DNA of 52,822 bases from CAYMPW01 sp964392725 (GTDB lineage Archaea > Thermoplasmatota > Thermoplasmata > Methanomassiliicoccales > Methanomethylophilaceae), in contig CAYMPW010000010.1 in assembly GCA_964392725.1 (NCBI GenBank), forward strand, positions 1 to 52,822, given 5' to 3'. Both the position numbers and the translations under genes were made by a program. This document shows positions 16,056 through 25,631 of the stretch, piece after piece; position 1 is the stretch's first letter, and the number at the start of each line of letters is the position of its first letter. The notes below the pieces were generated by a model that saw only the letters and a program-made list of their open reading frames with translations, was not told the DNA's origin and searched no databases.

Positions 16056-17429
16056 TTATGCAACCTCGGGAAGTTTATATGGAATCGAACTTCCAAGTTT
16101 TTCCAAGCTTGTGTCTGTATACGCTGTGAATTCTTCGAAGTACTGGGTCAAATAGTTCCAGCATTTTTCTTCATCGAAGAGTTCGGGCCAAATGTATTCT
16201 GCCAAAACAGCAAGCTGGGGAATTCCGCAGTAGTTTGCAATGTTGTAGTAGTTTACACCATACACTTTACCGTTCTTGTATGCCTCTGTTTGTTCGAACA
16301 CCTTTGCGCTCTGTTCAAAGTTTTTTTGGATATCATCTATTGTATATGATGAATCGTGGAACATAATTATGAAAATAGCATCGGGGTTCTGTGCATATAC
16401 CCATTCAAGACTAACTTCGGGACATCCACTGTCTACAACAAGATTTGCGCTTTCCATTGGGAGTTTGCTGATTGTGTAAACATCACCGGGTGCACTACCG
16501 TTTGTGTACGGAGAGTCAAGCTTAATTGTTGTTTGTCCGTCTTTAGTGCTGGTAAATGGTGTTATGAATGTGTATTTTTCATCCATTGTAGAAACTTTTT
16601 CGTTGATATATTTCTGGATTTCATCAATGTAGTCGATATATTTGTGTGCAGCTTCTTCCTTCTGGGTCATTACTCCAAGCATAAGAAGTGAAGCATACTG
16701 GTCGACGGTTTCAGCACTGTTTTTGCTCATGGGAAGTTTTACAATTTGTGTGTCAAGATTACCAGATTTTATGATTGTTTCAAGTTTTGAATAATCTGCA
16801 TCCCATGGGGAAAGGAGAATGTCTGCTCCAGAACTAAGGAATGCCTGGGGGTCTTCATGAGGTGTTCCAATATTTGCAATACTTGTTCCAATTCCTGGAT
16901 ATCTGTTAGCGTCTCTTCCGACAGAATTTGAAAATCCTTGATTGGACATTCCGACAACATCATCGTAAATACCGAGGATAATACAGGCGTCAAGAGGGTA
17001 AACATGGTGAGTAGCGATTTTTCCTACAAGAGGGTAGTTGATTTTCGCAACTTCTGATGCTGCGTTGTAATAGTAGAGTTCACATTCTTCTTTGTTTACA
17101 AGTTTTTTAAGAAGGATAACATCTTCATTGTTAAGATATCCGTCTGCATTAGTGTCTGCAAAACAGTTCTTTTTAGAATCATATTTTTGTTTTCCGGAAA
17201 TAATATCTTCAAGGGTTTTTATGTCATTTTGATCAAGATGGTCATTTCCATCGGCGTTACCAAACACCGCCAAACGAATTTCGTTGTTAAATTTAAAGGT
17301 GACTTTACCGTCTTCTTGAAGGTCATCATTGTTGCTATTGCCGGGGTTGCCTGCAACTAACAAAGCTCCTCCGATTATGGCTACAATTGCCACAACTCCA
17401 ATTATTGCATATAGGGTTTTAGAATCCAT
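16056..17429 (-). CDS. btuF: ABC substrate-binding protein with dockerin-like domain
   Basis: From ATG 17429 the protein is 457 residues, with an N-terminal hydrophobic anchor (LYAIIGVVAIVAIIGGALLVAG) and no lipobox Cys. Residues about 52-110 hold two calcium-loop-like segments, FGNADGNDHLDQNDIKTLEDI and FADTNADGYLNNEDVILLKKLV, the paired F-hand pattern of type I dockerins. The rest is a class III periplasmic-binding fold (VYPLDACIILGIYDDVVGMS, ADILLSPWDADYSKLE, NPDAIFIIMFHDS) as in BtuF/FhuD. I reject the upstream ATG at 17486 because TATA box and operator lie between it and 17429. The dockerin-like part could tether the receptor to a cohesin or simply bind calcium. Substrate is inferred. 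Confidence 0.8.
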   Translation of the reverse strand: MDSKTLYAIIGVVAIVAIIGGALLVAGNPGNSNNDDLQEDGKVTFKFNNEIRLAVFGNADGNDHLDQNDIKTLEDIISGKQKYDSKKNCFADTNADGYLNNEDVILLKKLVNKEECELYYYNAASEVAKINYPLVGKIATHHVYPLDACIILGIYDDVVGMSNQGFSNSVGRDANRYPGIGTSIANIGTPHEDPQAFLSSGADILLSPWDADYSKLETIIKSGNLDTQIVKLPMSKNSAETVDQYASLLMLGVMTQKEEAAHKYIDYIDEIQKYINEKVSTMDEKYTFITPFTSTKDGQTTIKLDSPYTNGSAPGDVYTISKLPMESANLVVDSGCPEVSLEWVYAQNPDAIFIIMFHDSSYTIDDIQKNFEQSAKVFEQTEAYKNGKVYGVNYYNIANYCGIPQLAVLAEYIWPELFDEEKCWNYLTQYFEEFTAYTDTSLEKLGSSIPYKLPEVA

Positions 17430-17435
17430 AAATAT

Positions 17436-17467
17436 CAATTGGATTATACATCCAATTGTATATATAA
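17436..17467 (-). promoter_or_regulatory. btuF promoter with palindromic operator
   Basis: On the minus strand the TATA box TTATATATA (17459-17467) is followed at once by a perfect 9-bp inverted repeat: CAATTGGAT (17450-17458), 5-nt spacer, ATCCAATTG (17436-17444). It covers the interval between TATA and the expected start of transcription, the classical place for an archaeal repressor. The coding ATG follows at 17429, so the transcript is nearly leaderless. Confidence 0.7.
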
Positions 17468-17532
17468 GTTTATTGTGAGCCCTCATTTAAATCGAAAATA
17501 AAATTTAATAAGCAGAAAAATTAAAAAAAGAT

Positions 17533-17547
17533 GGAGCAAAAAGCTCC
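17533..17547 (-). terminator. Terminator of the second adhesin gene
   Basis: GGAGC and GCTCC form a hairpin with a 5-nt loop, followed on the minus strand by ATCTTTTTTTAATTTTT. It lies 7 bp past the adhesin stop codon and before the btuF promoter. Confidence 0.7.
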
Positions 17548-17553
17548 GTTTAA

Positions 17554-20500
17554 TCAGTTTCTGTGATACATCAGATACGCTACAGCTACAACAACGATCA
17601 ACAACACCGCGGCAATAACCAAAAGTGGCATCAGATCAAGTTTTTGCTCATTATCGACAACGATTTCTTTCGAAATCAACACATGTTTCGTATCATATTC
17701 CGTAGTGAATGAAACGTATCCTTTCTTATCAACGGAAACCATCTGTTCTTCGTACAGCAAATCTCCTTCGTGATAAGTCATAACGGCGTAGATTTCTCCC
17801 GCATAATCGGTTCCCATGTAATATTTTACAACCGAAGTATACGGAGCAACACCCGTTCCGTACATGTTGATATAGAAAGCATCAACGTCATCGTATCTGT
17901 CCAAAACAATGCTTTGAACATTCGGCATGTCAACTTCCAACGCATCGAACGAACCTTTGATAATAACGTTCATATCTGAATCATCCGCGTAATCGGGGTT
18001 CAATTCTTTTGATGAATCGTATGAAATCGAGTAGACTCTGTTTCCGTTCTCATCCAAAGTAACGAATTCCAATGTCTTTCCGGTCATGGAATCGAACACT
18101 TCCGGTGAAATCACCGCGTTGCCTTCAAAGTCATCCGGAAGTTCATACCTCACTCCCGAATTGGATTTTTCAAGATCTTTCAGGATTGTATCCGCATCCG
18201 GAACATCATCAACTTTTATGTACAAATCGGTTGAAGATATCTGTCTGAACGTTGCGGTCAAAACCTGTGCCTTTGTTACGATAACTTTGTGTGTCTGTTT
18301 TCCTCCGTCCGACCAAGATACGAATTCATATCCCGTATCGGGGGAAGCAAACACCATTGCCGAAGTTCCGTATTCGTAAACTCCTCCGCCGAAAGCACTT
18401 CCTCCGTTAGAGGAAGTTACCAAGACTTCGAAGTATTGTTTCTCGTTTGCGTCATCGTCTTTGGAGAATTCCGCGGTAAGTACGAGATCCTTGGTCATTA
18501 CTATAGTATGTGTTTTCAATCCTCCGTCCGACCAAGATACGAATTTATATCCTTCGGAAGGTGTTGCGACTACGGTTGCAACCGCTCCCGAAACATATGT
18601 TCCAGCACCGGAGATTGAACCTCCTGCGTTAGCTTCCAAACGTAAGAAGAATTTATCGTCTATTTTCTCAAATACGGCAACCATGGAAACATCGGAATTC
18701 ACGGTAATGTTGTGAGTTCTTTCTCCGTTATCCGACCAAGACACGAATCTGTATCCGTCGTTTGCAACCGCGGTAATCGTAACTTCGGTTCCGTTTGCAT
18801 AAGTTCCGGATCCCGAAACCGCTCCCGCATCACTGGGATATGCGGATAAAGAAACCGTATTTTCATCCGTGGCATGTTTTTCGAATGTTGCCGTAAGAGT
18901 TTTGTTTTCGGTTACGACAAAACTATGTGTTTGTCCTCCACCGTCCGACCAAGATACGAATCCGTATCCTTCGTTAGGTATTGCGGAAATGGACAATACG
19001 GTTCCTTCAATATATGTTCCTGATCCCGAAACCGCACCCATATTAACGTCAGATGAAATCAATGTAATTTCATATTCCGGTTTTACGGGAACAACATCTT
19101 CTTCGAATGTTGCCGTAAGTGTTGTATTCTGAGTTACGGTGTACGTTCTTATTGCATTCGTATCTCCATCGGACCATTTTACAAAGTGGTATCCCGTTGC
19201 GGGAGTCGCATAGATTTCGGCAATTGAATTTTCAACGTATGTTCCTCCGCCGCCGACTGCACCGTTGCCCGAGGAAATCAGACTCAAAGTGTAATTTATC
19301 TTGATAGGTTCGAACATTGCTACCAAAGTTGTATCTTTTGTGATAATTATGTCATGGATTTTACTTCCGTTATCCGACCAATTCAGGAATTTGTATCCTT
19401 CGTAGGGTATGGCTTCAACAGAAACTTCGGTTCCTTCAACATAAATTCCTTCGCCGGTTACAATACCGCCTTCACCTGCGATTAATGTTAATTCATAGGA
19501 TACATCTTCTTTTTCGAACAATGCAACTTTTGAAATGTTGCTGTTTACAGTAACATCGTGGATGATATTGCTGCTATCTGACCAAGCTACAAATCTATAT
19601 CCCGGAGCAGCAACGGCATTAACGGGAACAACGGTTCCGTTTGTGTATGTTCCCGATCCTTCGGTACTTCCACCGTTACTGGGATATGCCGATAAAGACA
19701 GATTGTATTGATTCTCCGCAGCTTTTACGAAAGTTGCCGTAACATTCGCATCCGCAGAAACGGTGATGCCGTGAACCTGTGCTCCTCCGTCACTCCATGA
19801 ATCGAAAACGTATCCATCGTTGGGTATTGCGGATATCGAAACCACGGTTCCTTCGTAGTATGTTCCCGTACCGGATACGGATCCTCCGAGGTTGTTTTCA
19901 ACATCCAAAGAAATATCGTATTTTTCTAACACGGGAATCTTTTCAAAAGTAGCACCGAATTTGTAATCCTGATACATTACCAGAATTCTGATATTGTTCG
20001 TATTTCCGTCACTCCAGGATTTGAATTTATATCCGTCGTTGGGGACGGTAGATATTACAATCTGATCATGTTCATTATATGTTCCGGATCCTATTGCGAT
20101 TCCACCGGGCCCTGAAGTCAATTCAACTCTGTATTTTACGGGCGTGGTAATAATTTCACTGAATGTTGCGTTGTAACTTCTTCCGCTGTTTACCGTTTCG
20201 GTTCTGGTTTCCGTTGTTGTTCCGTCATCCCAAATTACAAACTCGAATCCCGGGTCCGGGATAGCCGTAAGCGTAATCGTATCTCCGTACGAATACAATC
20301 CTCCGCCCGTTACGGATCCTCCGGGTCCGGAGGTTGCAACGACATCATAGGTTTTCATGGTCCAATGCGCATAAATCGTATGATTTTCGTTTACAATGGA
20401 ATCTCCGTTTTCAATCTTTACACCATCAACGGATGCAGTATACCATCCTTCGAAGGTATATCCTGTTTTATCGGGTATTGGAAGATTTTCGTAAGTTGTT

Positions 20501-21639
20501 CCTGTGATTGGAATAACAGTATCCTGAAGATATCCGCCCTGTGGGTTAAAAGTCAAAGCCATGTACAAATCGAGTTGTAATGCTCCGGAATTATCCGTTG
20601 TAACAACGGGATTATCTTCATTGTTCAAAGTTACGGCAGTAAATCCGTAGGCAACATCACGATTGAACGTTACTTTCAAATTGTTGTCGTAATCGTATTC
20701 CGTATCAAATGAGAAATAATTATCACCTGATATCAAAGGTCTGTCTTCAACCACGGGAAGTTGTCTGTTTCCTTCAAAGATATAGAAATTTTTATTGATA
20801 TCAAAAGTTTTGTTGTTGAAAGTTCTGTTCGAGGAATCTACGCTTAATACAAATCTTGCATCGTAGAATACATTTTCACTGTATACGAATTTTGAACCGG
20901 AACATTTACCGTTTGCCAAATATACAGCTAAATTCATATTCGCAAAAATATTATTTTGAATTGTTACGGTATTGGATTTCGTACAATCTACCAAGATTGC
21001 AGCCGTGTAATTACCTGTTGTTTGTTTTTCGCCTTTAAGGTTAAAGATGTTATTTTGAACAGAACTTCCGTTTCCTATGGAAACCAGAACATATCCGAAA
21101 GATCCCGATACGAAATTCTTTTCAAAGAGAATTTTTTGTTTGTTTACATCGACGAATATGTTGCAGAACAAACCGTCGTTCAATTCAATATTACAATTTA
21201 TGATTTTTATGTATGTGTTTTTCGATAAGCCGTCTATTACGGGATTGTTGTAATTACTTACAACATCGAATTTTATGTTGTCAAAAAGAACGGTTTTGTT
21301 TCTTTCGATATAGATCGAATCTCCGTTCATGGAAAAGATTGTGTTGTCGGAACCGTAAATTTCAACGTTTACATCAATGTCAAAATCTCCTTCGTATGTT
21401 CCATCGGCAACAAATATCGTTCCGCCGTCGGCTACGCCGTATAGCGCATCATCCATGTTGTTGTACGGGTTTGCACGCGATCCGTTTTGCACTCCCGTGT
21501 TGCTATCGTCTACGTATACGGTATCGGATAGGAATATGATTCCTTCCGTCTCCGAATTATTGTTGTTTTGAGCTAGGGCAATCGACGATGTTACCAATAG
21601 TAAAACCACCGCCGAGATCAATATGATTTTTCGTTTCAT
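17554..21639 (-). CDS. Adhesin-like protein with ten InlB-type repeats
   Basis: The start is ATG 21639, preceded by a near-perfect ribosome binding site AAGGAGGT; an open frame to 21732 has no such site. The product is about 1361 residues. It has a signal peptide (KRKIILISAVVLLLVTSSIALA), a pectate-lyase-like parallel beta-helix (VYVDDSNTGVQNGSRANPY and repeated isoleucine/asparagine rungs), one Listeria-Bacteroides repeat (GYTFEGWYTASVDG), then ten tandem repeats of about 65-70 residues. Each repeat has the pattern GGSVSGxGTYxxGT ... PNxGYxFxSWSDG ... TLTATFEK. A membrane-proximal domain and a C-terminal helix (LLVIAAVLLIVVVAVAYLMYHRN) anchor it. This C-terminal layout resembles the 504-residue protein at 10397-11911. 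Role: surface attachment, by family analogy. Confidence 0.88.
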   Translation of the reverse strand: MKRKIILISAVVLLLVTSSIALAQNNNNSETEGIIFLSDTVYVDDSNTGVQNGSRANPYNNMDDALYGVADGGTIFVADGTYEGDFDIDVNVEIYGSDNTIFSMNGDSIYIERNKTVLFDNIKFDVVSNYNNPVIDGLSKNTYIKIINCNIELNDGLFCNIFVDVNKQKILFEKNFVSGSFGYVLVSIGNGSSVQNNIFNLKGEKQTTGNYTAAILVDCTKSNTVTIQNNIFANMNLAVYLANGKCSGSKFVYSENVFYDARFVLSVDSSNRTFNNKTFDINKNFYIFEGNRQLPVVEDRPLISGDNYFSFDTEYDYDNNLKVTFNRDVAYGFTAVTLNNEDNPVVTTDNSGALQLDLYMALTFNPQGGYLQDTVIPITGTTYENLPIPDKTGYTFEGWYTASVDGVKIENGDSIVNENHTIYAHWTMKTYDVVATSGPGGSVTGGGLYSYGDTITLTAIPDPGFEFVIWDDGTTTETRTETVNSGRSYNATFSEIITTPVKYRVELTSGPGGIAIGSGTYNEHDQIVISTVPNDGYKFKSWSDGNTNNIRILVMYQDYKFGATFEKIPVLEKYDISLDVENNLGGSVSGTGTYYEGTVVSISAIPNDGYVFDSWSDGGAQVHGITVSADANVTATFVKAAENQYNLSLSAYPSNGGSTEGSGTYTNGTVVPVNAVAAPGYRFVAWSDSSNIIHDVTVNSNISKVALFEKEDVSYELTLIAGEGGIVTGEGIYVEGTEVSVEAIPYEGYKFLNWSDNGSKIHDIIITKDTTLVAMFEPIKINYTLSLISSGNGAVGGGGTYVENSIAEIYATPATGYHFVKWSDGDTNAIRTYTVTQNTTLTATFEEDVVPVKPEYEITLISSDVNMGAVSGSGTYIEGTVLSISAIPNEGYGFVSWSDGGGQTHSFVVTENKTLTATFEKHATDENTVSLSAYPSDAGAVSGSGTYANGTEVTITAVANDGYRFVSWSDNGERTHNITVNSDVSMVAVFEKIDDKFFLRLEANAGGSISGAGTYVSGAVATVVATPSEGYKFVSWSDGGLKTHTIVMTKDLVLTAEFSKDDDANEKQYFEVLVTSSNGGSAFGGGVYEYGTSAMVFASPDTGYEFVSWSDGGKQTHKVIVTKAQVLTATFRQISSTDLYIKVDDVPDADTILKDLEKSNSGVRYELPDDFEGNAVISPEVFDSMTGKTLEFVTLDENGNRVYSISYDSSKELNPDYADDSDMNVIIKGSFDALEVDMPNVQSIVLDRYDDVDAFYINMYGTGVAPYTSVVKYYMGTDYAGEIYAVMTYHEGDLLYEEQMVSVDKKGYVSFTTEYDTKHVLISKEIVVDNEQKLDLMPLLVIAAVLLIVVVAVAYLMYHRN

Positions 21640-21661
21640 TTCAGGTACCTCCTTGCAATAC

Positions 21662-21719
21662 ATTTCCGATTTCCCGGAAAATTTTACGGAAATACTACGA
21701 AGGGTGAGTTTATAAAGCA
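21662..21719 (-). promoter_or_regulatory. Promoter and palindromic leader of the second adhesin
   Basis: TATA box GCTTTATAAAC (minus strand, about 21709-21719) lies 70-80 bp before the start codon. Around the expected transcription start is a nested palindrome: ATTTCCG (21662-21668) and CGGAAAT (21687-21693) enclose TTCCCGGAA-type sequence. It could be an operator or a leader hairpin near the strong Shine-Dalgarno. Confidence 0.5.
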
Positions 21720-21791
21720 AACAGTTCGACAATTGCCTTAGTTGGCCATATTTTTCGCCGATTTTTTACACTTTTTCCATTTAAGTGCAAA

Positions 21792-21824
21792 TTTATATGC
21801 TTTTTTTCTAAAGCACATATTAAT
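21792..21824 (+). promoter_or_regulatory. metY promoter region
   Basis: Two AT-rich elements, TTTATATGC (21792-21800) and ACATATTAATAG (about 21814-21825), precede metY. The nearer one would place the transcript start near 21848, just before GGAAGG, the probable ribosome binding site. Confidence 0.4.
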
Positions 21825-21863
21825 AGAGTCTCGTCCATATTCTTCCATTCGGAAGGCTGAAAA

Positions 21864-23195
21864 ATGTCGGAAAATAATATTGAAAATGCAAACATTCCTT
21901 CGGGGCCGTACAACAAAAATAAATTGAAATTCGAAACGTTGCAACTTCATGTAGGACAGGAAGAAGCAGATCCCGTTTCTGACTCAAGAGCCGTTCCAAT
22001 TTACTTGACATCCGCATATGTTTTCAAGAGTTGCGACGATGCAGCCGCACGTTTCAATCTTGAAAATCCCGGAAATATTTACAGTCGTTTGACCAACACG
22101 ACTCAAACGATTTTCGAGCAGAGAATGGCTGCTTTGGAAGGCGGAACCGCAGCTTTGGCGGTTGCTTCCGGTGCGGCTGCTATCACATATGTTATCCAAA
22201 ATATTGCCAGAAACGGAGATCACATCGTATCTTCCAACGCAATTTACGGAGGAACATACAACTGCTTCGCACACACGTTTACCAAATGGGGAATCACAAC
22301 CACATTCGTGGATCCCGATGACTACGAAGGATTTGAGAATTCCATTCAAGAGAATACAAAATGTCTGTATGTCGAAACAATCGGAAATCCAAATGCTCAG
22401 ATCAGCGACATAGAAAGAATGGCCGAAATTGCGCACAAACACGGAATTCCATTGATTGTCGATAATACGTTCGCAACTCCATTCTTATTCAGACCTTTGG
22501 AACACGGTGCGGATATTGTTGTGGAGTCTGCAACAAAATTCATCGGAGGTCACGGAACCATGCTCGGAGGAACCATCGCGGAGAATGGAAAATTCGATTG
22601 GTTTGCATCCGGTAAATTCCCTGATTTAACAGAGCCAGATCCAAGTTATCACGGTATAAGTTTCGCAAAAGACAGTGATTGTCCCGTATGTACAAGGGTT
22701 CGTGCAATTCTTCTCAGAGATACCGGAGCATGTTTGTCCCCGGTTCACGCATTCGGATTCCTTCAGGGATTGGAAACTTTGTCTTTAAGAGTAGAAAGGC
22801 ATGTTGAAAATGCTTTGAAAGTCGTTGAATTCCTGAACAACCATGATTTGGTTGATAAAGTGAATCACCCTTCATTGAAAGATCATCCTAACAACGAATT
22901 GTATCAGAAATACTATCCAAACGGAGCAGGTTCTATTTTTACATTCGAAGTCAAAGGCGGATTGAACGAAGCTAAAAAATTCAGTGACGCTTTGAAAGTT
23001 TTCTCTTTGGTAGCGAATGTTGCCGATGTGAAATCTTTGGTCGTACATCCCGCAAGCACAACCCACTCTCAACTTACCGAGAAAGAATTGGCGGAAACGG
23101 GAATCAAACCAAACACAATCCGTTTGTCTATCGGAACCGAACACATCGACGATATTATCGCCGATTTGGATCAGGCTTTGAAAGCATCAAGATGA
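21864..23195 (+). CDS. metY: O-acetylhomoserine sulfhydrylase family PLP enzyme
   Basis: The 443-residue protein belongs to the Cys/Met-metabolism PLP family (fold type I). Features include the N-terminal QLHVGQE ... AVPIYLTSAYVF, the substrate/cofactor region YSRLTNTTQTIFEQRMAALEGG, DNTFATPFLF and the PLP lysine in ESATKFIGGHGTMLGG. Length and motifs fit MetY, which makes homocysteine from O-acetylhomoserine and sulfide, rather than the shorter MetB/MetC. A GGAAGG site precedes the ATG. It stands alone, divergent from the adhesin, and ends in a strong terminator. With cysE at 43.8 kb it points to assimilation of sulfide into amino acids. Confidence 0.85.
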   Translation: MSENNIENANIPSGPYNKNKLKFETLQLHVGQEEADPVSDSRAVPIYLTSAYVFKSCDDAAARFNLENPGNIYSRLTNTTQTIFEQRMAALEGGTAALAVASGAAAITYVIQNIARNGDHIVSSNAIYGGTYNCFAHTFTKWGITTTFVDPDDYEGFENSIQENTKCLYVETIGNPNAQISDIERMAEIAHKHGIPLIVDNTFATPFLFRPLEHGADIVVESATKFIGGHGTMLGGTIAENGKFDWFASGKFPDLTEPDPSYHGISFAKDSDCPVCTRVRAILLRDTGACLSPVHAFGFLQGLETLSLRVERHVENALKVVEFLNNHDLVDKVNHPSLKDHPNNELYQKYYPNGAGSIFTFEVKGGLNEAKKFSDALKVFSLVANVADVKSLVVHPASTTHSQLTEKELAETGIKPNTIRLSIGTEHIDDIIADLDQALKASR

Positions 23196-23233
23196 TTAAG
23201 ATCGGATTCTGCTTTCGCAGAATCCTCTTAATC
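23194..23233 (+). terminator. Terminator of metY
   Basis: GGATTCTGC and GCAGAATCC pair around the loop TTTC (23204-23225), extended by an outer GATTAAG/CTTAATC pairing. It begins next to the stop codon and is followed by the T-rich aaactctttcaatttt. Confidence 0.7.
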
Positions 23234-23352
23234 CAAACTCTTTCAATTTTAACACTGGGATATTCTCCCGAAATGTTATTTTAACGACATATCTAAAACA
23301 AATTTCACCGCAAAACTATTTCAATTCTCACGTACTCTCAGGAATGTTATCC

Positions 23353-24312
23353 ATGAATGAAATTTGGACCGAGAAATACAGACCTAAAAATCTGGACGAA
23401 GTTGTAGGACAGAAGCACGTAACCGAAAGGCTCAAAGCCTACGTCGAAGCAAAGAATATGCCGCATCTTCTTCTTACAGGTCCTGCCGGAACCGGAAAAA
23501 CAACCTGCTCTTTGGCAATGGCAAGAGAGATGTTCGGTGACGGATGGAAAGGCAATTTTATCGAACTTAACGCATCGGATGAAAGAGGAATCGATGTTGT
23601 TAGAGGTAAAATCAAAGAATTTGCAAGAACAGCACCTTTGGGAGGAGCGGATTTCAAAATTATCTTCATGGATGAAGCAGATGCTCTGACCTCCGATGCT
23701 CAGGCTGCATTGAGAAGAACAATGGAAAAATATTCGAAAATCTGTCGTTTTATTCTTTCCTGTAATTATTCTTCAAAGATTATCGATCCTATTCAGTCTA
23801 GATGTGCCGTATTCAGGTTCAGTCCGGTTTCCAAAGATGATGTTTTTGAATATTTGAACAAAATCGTTCAGAATGAAGAAGTAAACATCGATGAAAGTGC
23901 AATGGATGGTTTGGTACATGTCGCAAGAGGAGACATGAGGAGAGCGATCAACTCTCTACAAGTCGCCGCTTCTACCGGAAAACCGATTGATATCGATACG
24001 ATTTATCAGACAACGGGAATGGCAAATCCCGAAGCTGTCCGCAATATGTTGGAAGAAGCTTTGAACGGAAATTTTGTCCGTGCAAGAGATATGCTTGATG
24101 ATACGATGATTACTTTCGGTCTTTCGGGACAGGATATCATTCGTCAGATTCACACTTCGTTCTTCGAACTCAGTATTACAGACGCGGAAAAAGTCCGTTT
24201 AATGGATAAAACCGGTGAAATCGAATTCCGTATCGTTGAAGGAAGCAACGAAAGAATTCAGTTGGAAGCCTTGTTGGCTTATCTCGTTATGATCGGCGGA
24301 TCTAAGAGATAA
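23353..24312 (+). CDS. rfcS: Replication factor C small subunit
   Basis: This is the archaeal clamp-loader small subunit, which loads PCNA onto DNA. From ATG 23353 it is 319 residues and begins in the family-typical way, EIWTEKYRPKNLDEVVGQ. Motifs are Walker A GPAGTGKTT (43-51), Walker B IIFMDEADAL, the SRC motif QSRCAVFRF with its arginine finger, and sensor 2 GDMRRAINSLQ. I prefer 23353 to the ATG at 23344 because AGGA lies 9 bases before it and only one before the other. It is a single-gene unit that ends in a hairpin shared with the convergent ligase gene. The large subunit is not in the window. Confidence 0.93.
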   Translation: MNEIWTEKYRPKNLDEVVGQKHVTERLKAYVEAKNMPHLLLTGPAGTGKTTCSLAMAREMFGDGWKGNFIELNASDERGIDVVRGKIKEFARTAPLGGADFKIIFMDEADALTSDAQAALRRTMEKYSKICRFILSCNYSSKIIDPIQSRCAVFRFSPVSKDDVFEYLNKIVQNEEVNIDESAMDGLVHVARGDMRRAINSLQVAASTGKPIDIDTIYQTTGMANPEAVRNMLEEALNGNFVRARDMLDDTMITFGLSGQDIIRQIHTSFFELSITDAEKVRLMDKTGEIEFRIVEGSNERIQLEALLAYLVMIGGSKR

Positions 24313-24328
24313 AATTTCTAAAAAATAT

Positions 24329-24352
24329 GGGTTGTTGCAAACGCAACAACCC
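24329..24352. terminator. Bidirectional terminator rfcS/paaK
   Basis: A perfect 10-bp stem GGGTTGTTGC/GCAACAACCC with the loop AAAC lies between two convergent genes and is bordered by A-rich sequence on one side and T-rich on the other. Confidence 0.8.
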
Positions 24353-24365
24353 AATTTAGTTTTGT

Positions 24366-25601
24366 TCAGTATCTGTTATCAAAGATACGGTTGGATTTCT
24401 TTTCACTTCTGGGAAGTTCGCCCATGTCCACAGCTTTTGGAATAATTGTAATTCCGACTTTGGATTTGAAAGAATCTTTCACTTCGTGTTCCAACTCTTT
24501 GCGTTCTTTGTCCTGAAGTTTTGTTTCAAAGAAAAGAGTCATACGGTCTTTTCCTTCCAAGTGATCAATCATTACCTGATATTCGCTGCTTACACCATCA
24601 ACGGATTTCAAGACACCATCAATCTGTCCGGGGAAGATATTGACACCTTTGACTTTAACCATATCGTCGGTACGGCCGATGAGAATATCGATCCTGGGAT
24701 GTTTGTCTCCGCATTCGCATTCTCCGACTATGAAACGAGTCAAATCATGCGTTCTGTATCTGATCAAAGGAGCTCCTTCTTTCCGAAGTGTTGTTATTAC
24801 CAACTCTCCGATTTCTCCATCCGGAACATTCTTTCCTGTTTTTGGATCTACTATTTCGAAATAGCAGTAATCGTCCCAACAGTGCATGCCGTTTTTCTTG
24901 TCGCAAGAGATTCCGATTCCGGGGCCGTAGACTTCTGTCAAACCGTAAATGTCGAAGAGTTCAACGCCTAATTCATCCGCGATTCTTGCGCGCATTTTAT
25001 CTCCCCAGCGTTCGGATCCGATGATTGCTTTTTTAAGACAAATCTGATCTTTTACGCCAAGACGGGTGATTTCTTCCGCAAGGAGCAATGCGTACGAAGA
25101 TGTTGCGCACAATACCGTGCTCTTCATATCGATAAGCATGCGAATCTGTTTTTCGGTGTTTCCGGGTCCCATGGGGATAACCATTGCACCGACTCTTTCA
25201 GCTCCTGCCTGGAATCCGATTCCCGCAGTCCATAATCCGTATCCCGGAGTTACATGGATTCTATCCTTGTTTGTAACGCCCGCCATTCTGTAGCAGCGTT
25301 CAAACTGAATAGCCCAATCTTCCACGTCTTTTGCGGTGTACGGTATGATTACGGGCGTTCCAGTTGTTCCTGACGAAGAGTGGATTCTAACGACTTCTTC
25401 TTCGGGAACCGACTGAAGGCCAAGAGGGTACGCTTCGCGAAGTTCACATTTATCCGTCAAAGGAAGGTTTTCAAAATCTTCTTGGGTTTTAACATCCTGA
25501 GGATTGAGATCTGCGTACTTTGAAGCATAAAATGGACTTTTGTCTTTGATTGTAGACAAGCGTTCCCTTATGATATTGAGCTGATTTTCGTTCATTTGCA
25601 T
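24366..25601 (-). CDS. paaK: PaaK-type phenylacetate-CoA ligase family
   Basis: The 411-residue acyl-adenylate enzyme shows the phosphate loop HSSSGTTGTPVIIPYT, the A5-like motif DIYGLTEVYGPG and the hinge region GRTDDMVKVKGVNIFPGQI. It would join an aryl- or arylacetic acid to CoA with ATP. Such ligases are frequent in methanogens, probably to salvage aromatic acids for amino-acid synthesis by reductive carboxylation; the substrate here is not shown by the sequence. GAAGG precedes ATG 25601 at usable distance. Upstream lie a TATA box and a phased pair of ATGTACAT palindromes. Confidence 0.85.
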   Translation of the reverse strand: MQMNENQLNIIRERLSTIKDKSPFYASKYADLNPQDVKTQEDFENLPLTDKCELREAYPLGLQSVPEEEVVRIHSSSGTTGTPVIIPYTAKDVEDWAIQFERCYRMAGVTNKDRIHVTPGYGLWTAGIGFQAGAERVGAMVIPMGPGNTEKQIRMLIDMKSTVLCATSSYALLLAEEITRLGVKDQICLKKAIIGSERWGDKMRARIADELGVELFDIYGLTEVYGPGIGISCDKKNGMHCWDDYCYFEIVDPKTGKNVPDGEIGELVITTLRKEGAPLIRYRTHDLTRFIVGECECGDKHPRIDILIGRTDDMVKVKGVNIFPGQIDGVLKSVDGVSSEYQVMIDHLEGKDRMTLFFETKLQDKERKELEHEVKDSFKSKVGITIIPKAVDMGELPRSEKKSNRIFDNRY

Positions 25602-25631
25602 GATGTAGCCTTCAAGTCATGTTATGACGGA

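Noticed and set aside
17430..17486. N-terminal extension of the binding protein by 19 codons
   Set aside because: The stretch contains the TATA box and the palindromic operator; the hydrophobic anchor begins properly at the internal ATG 17429.
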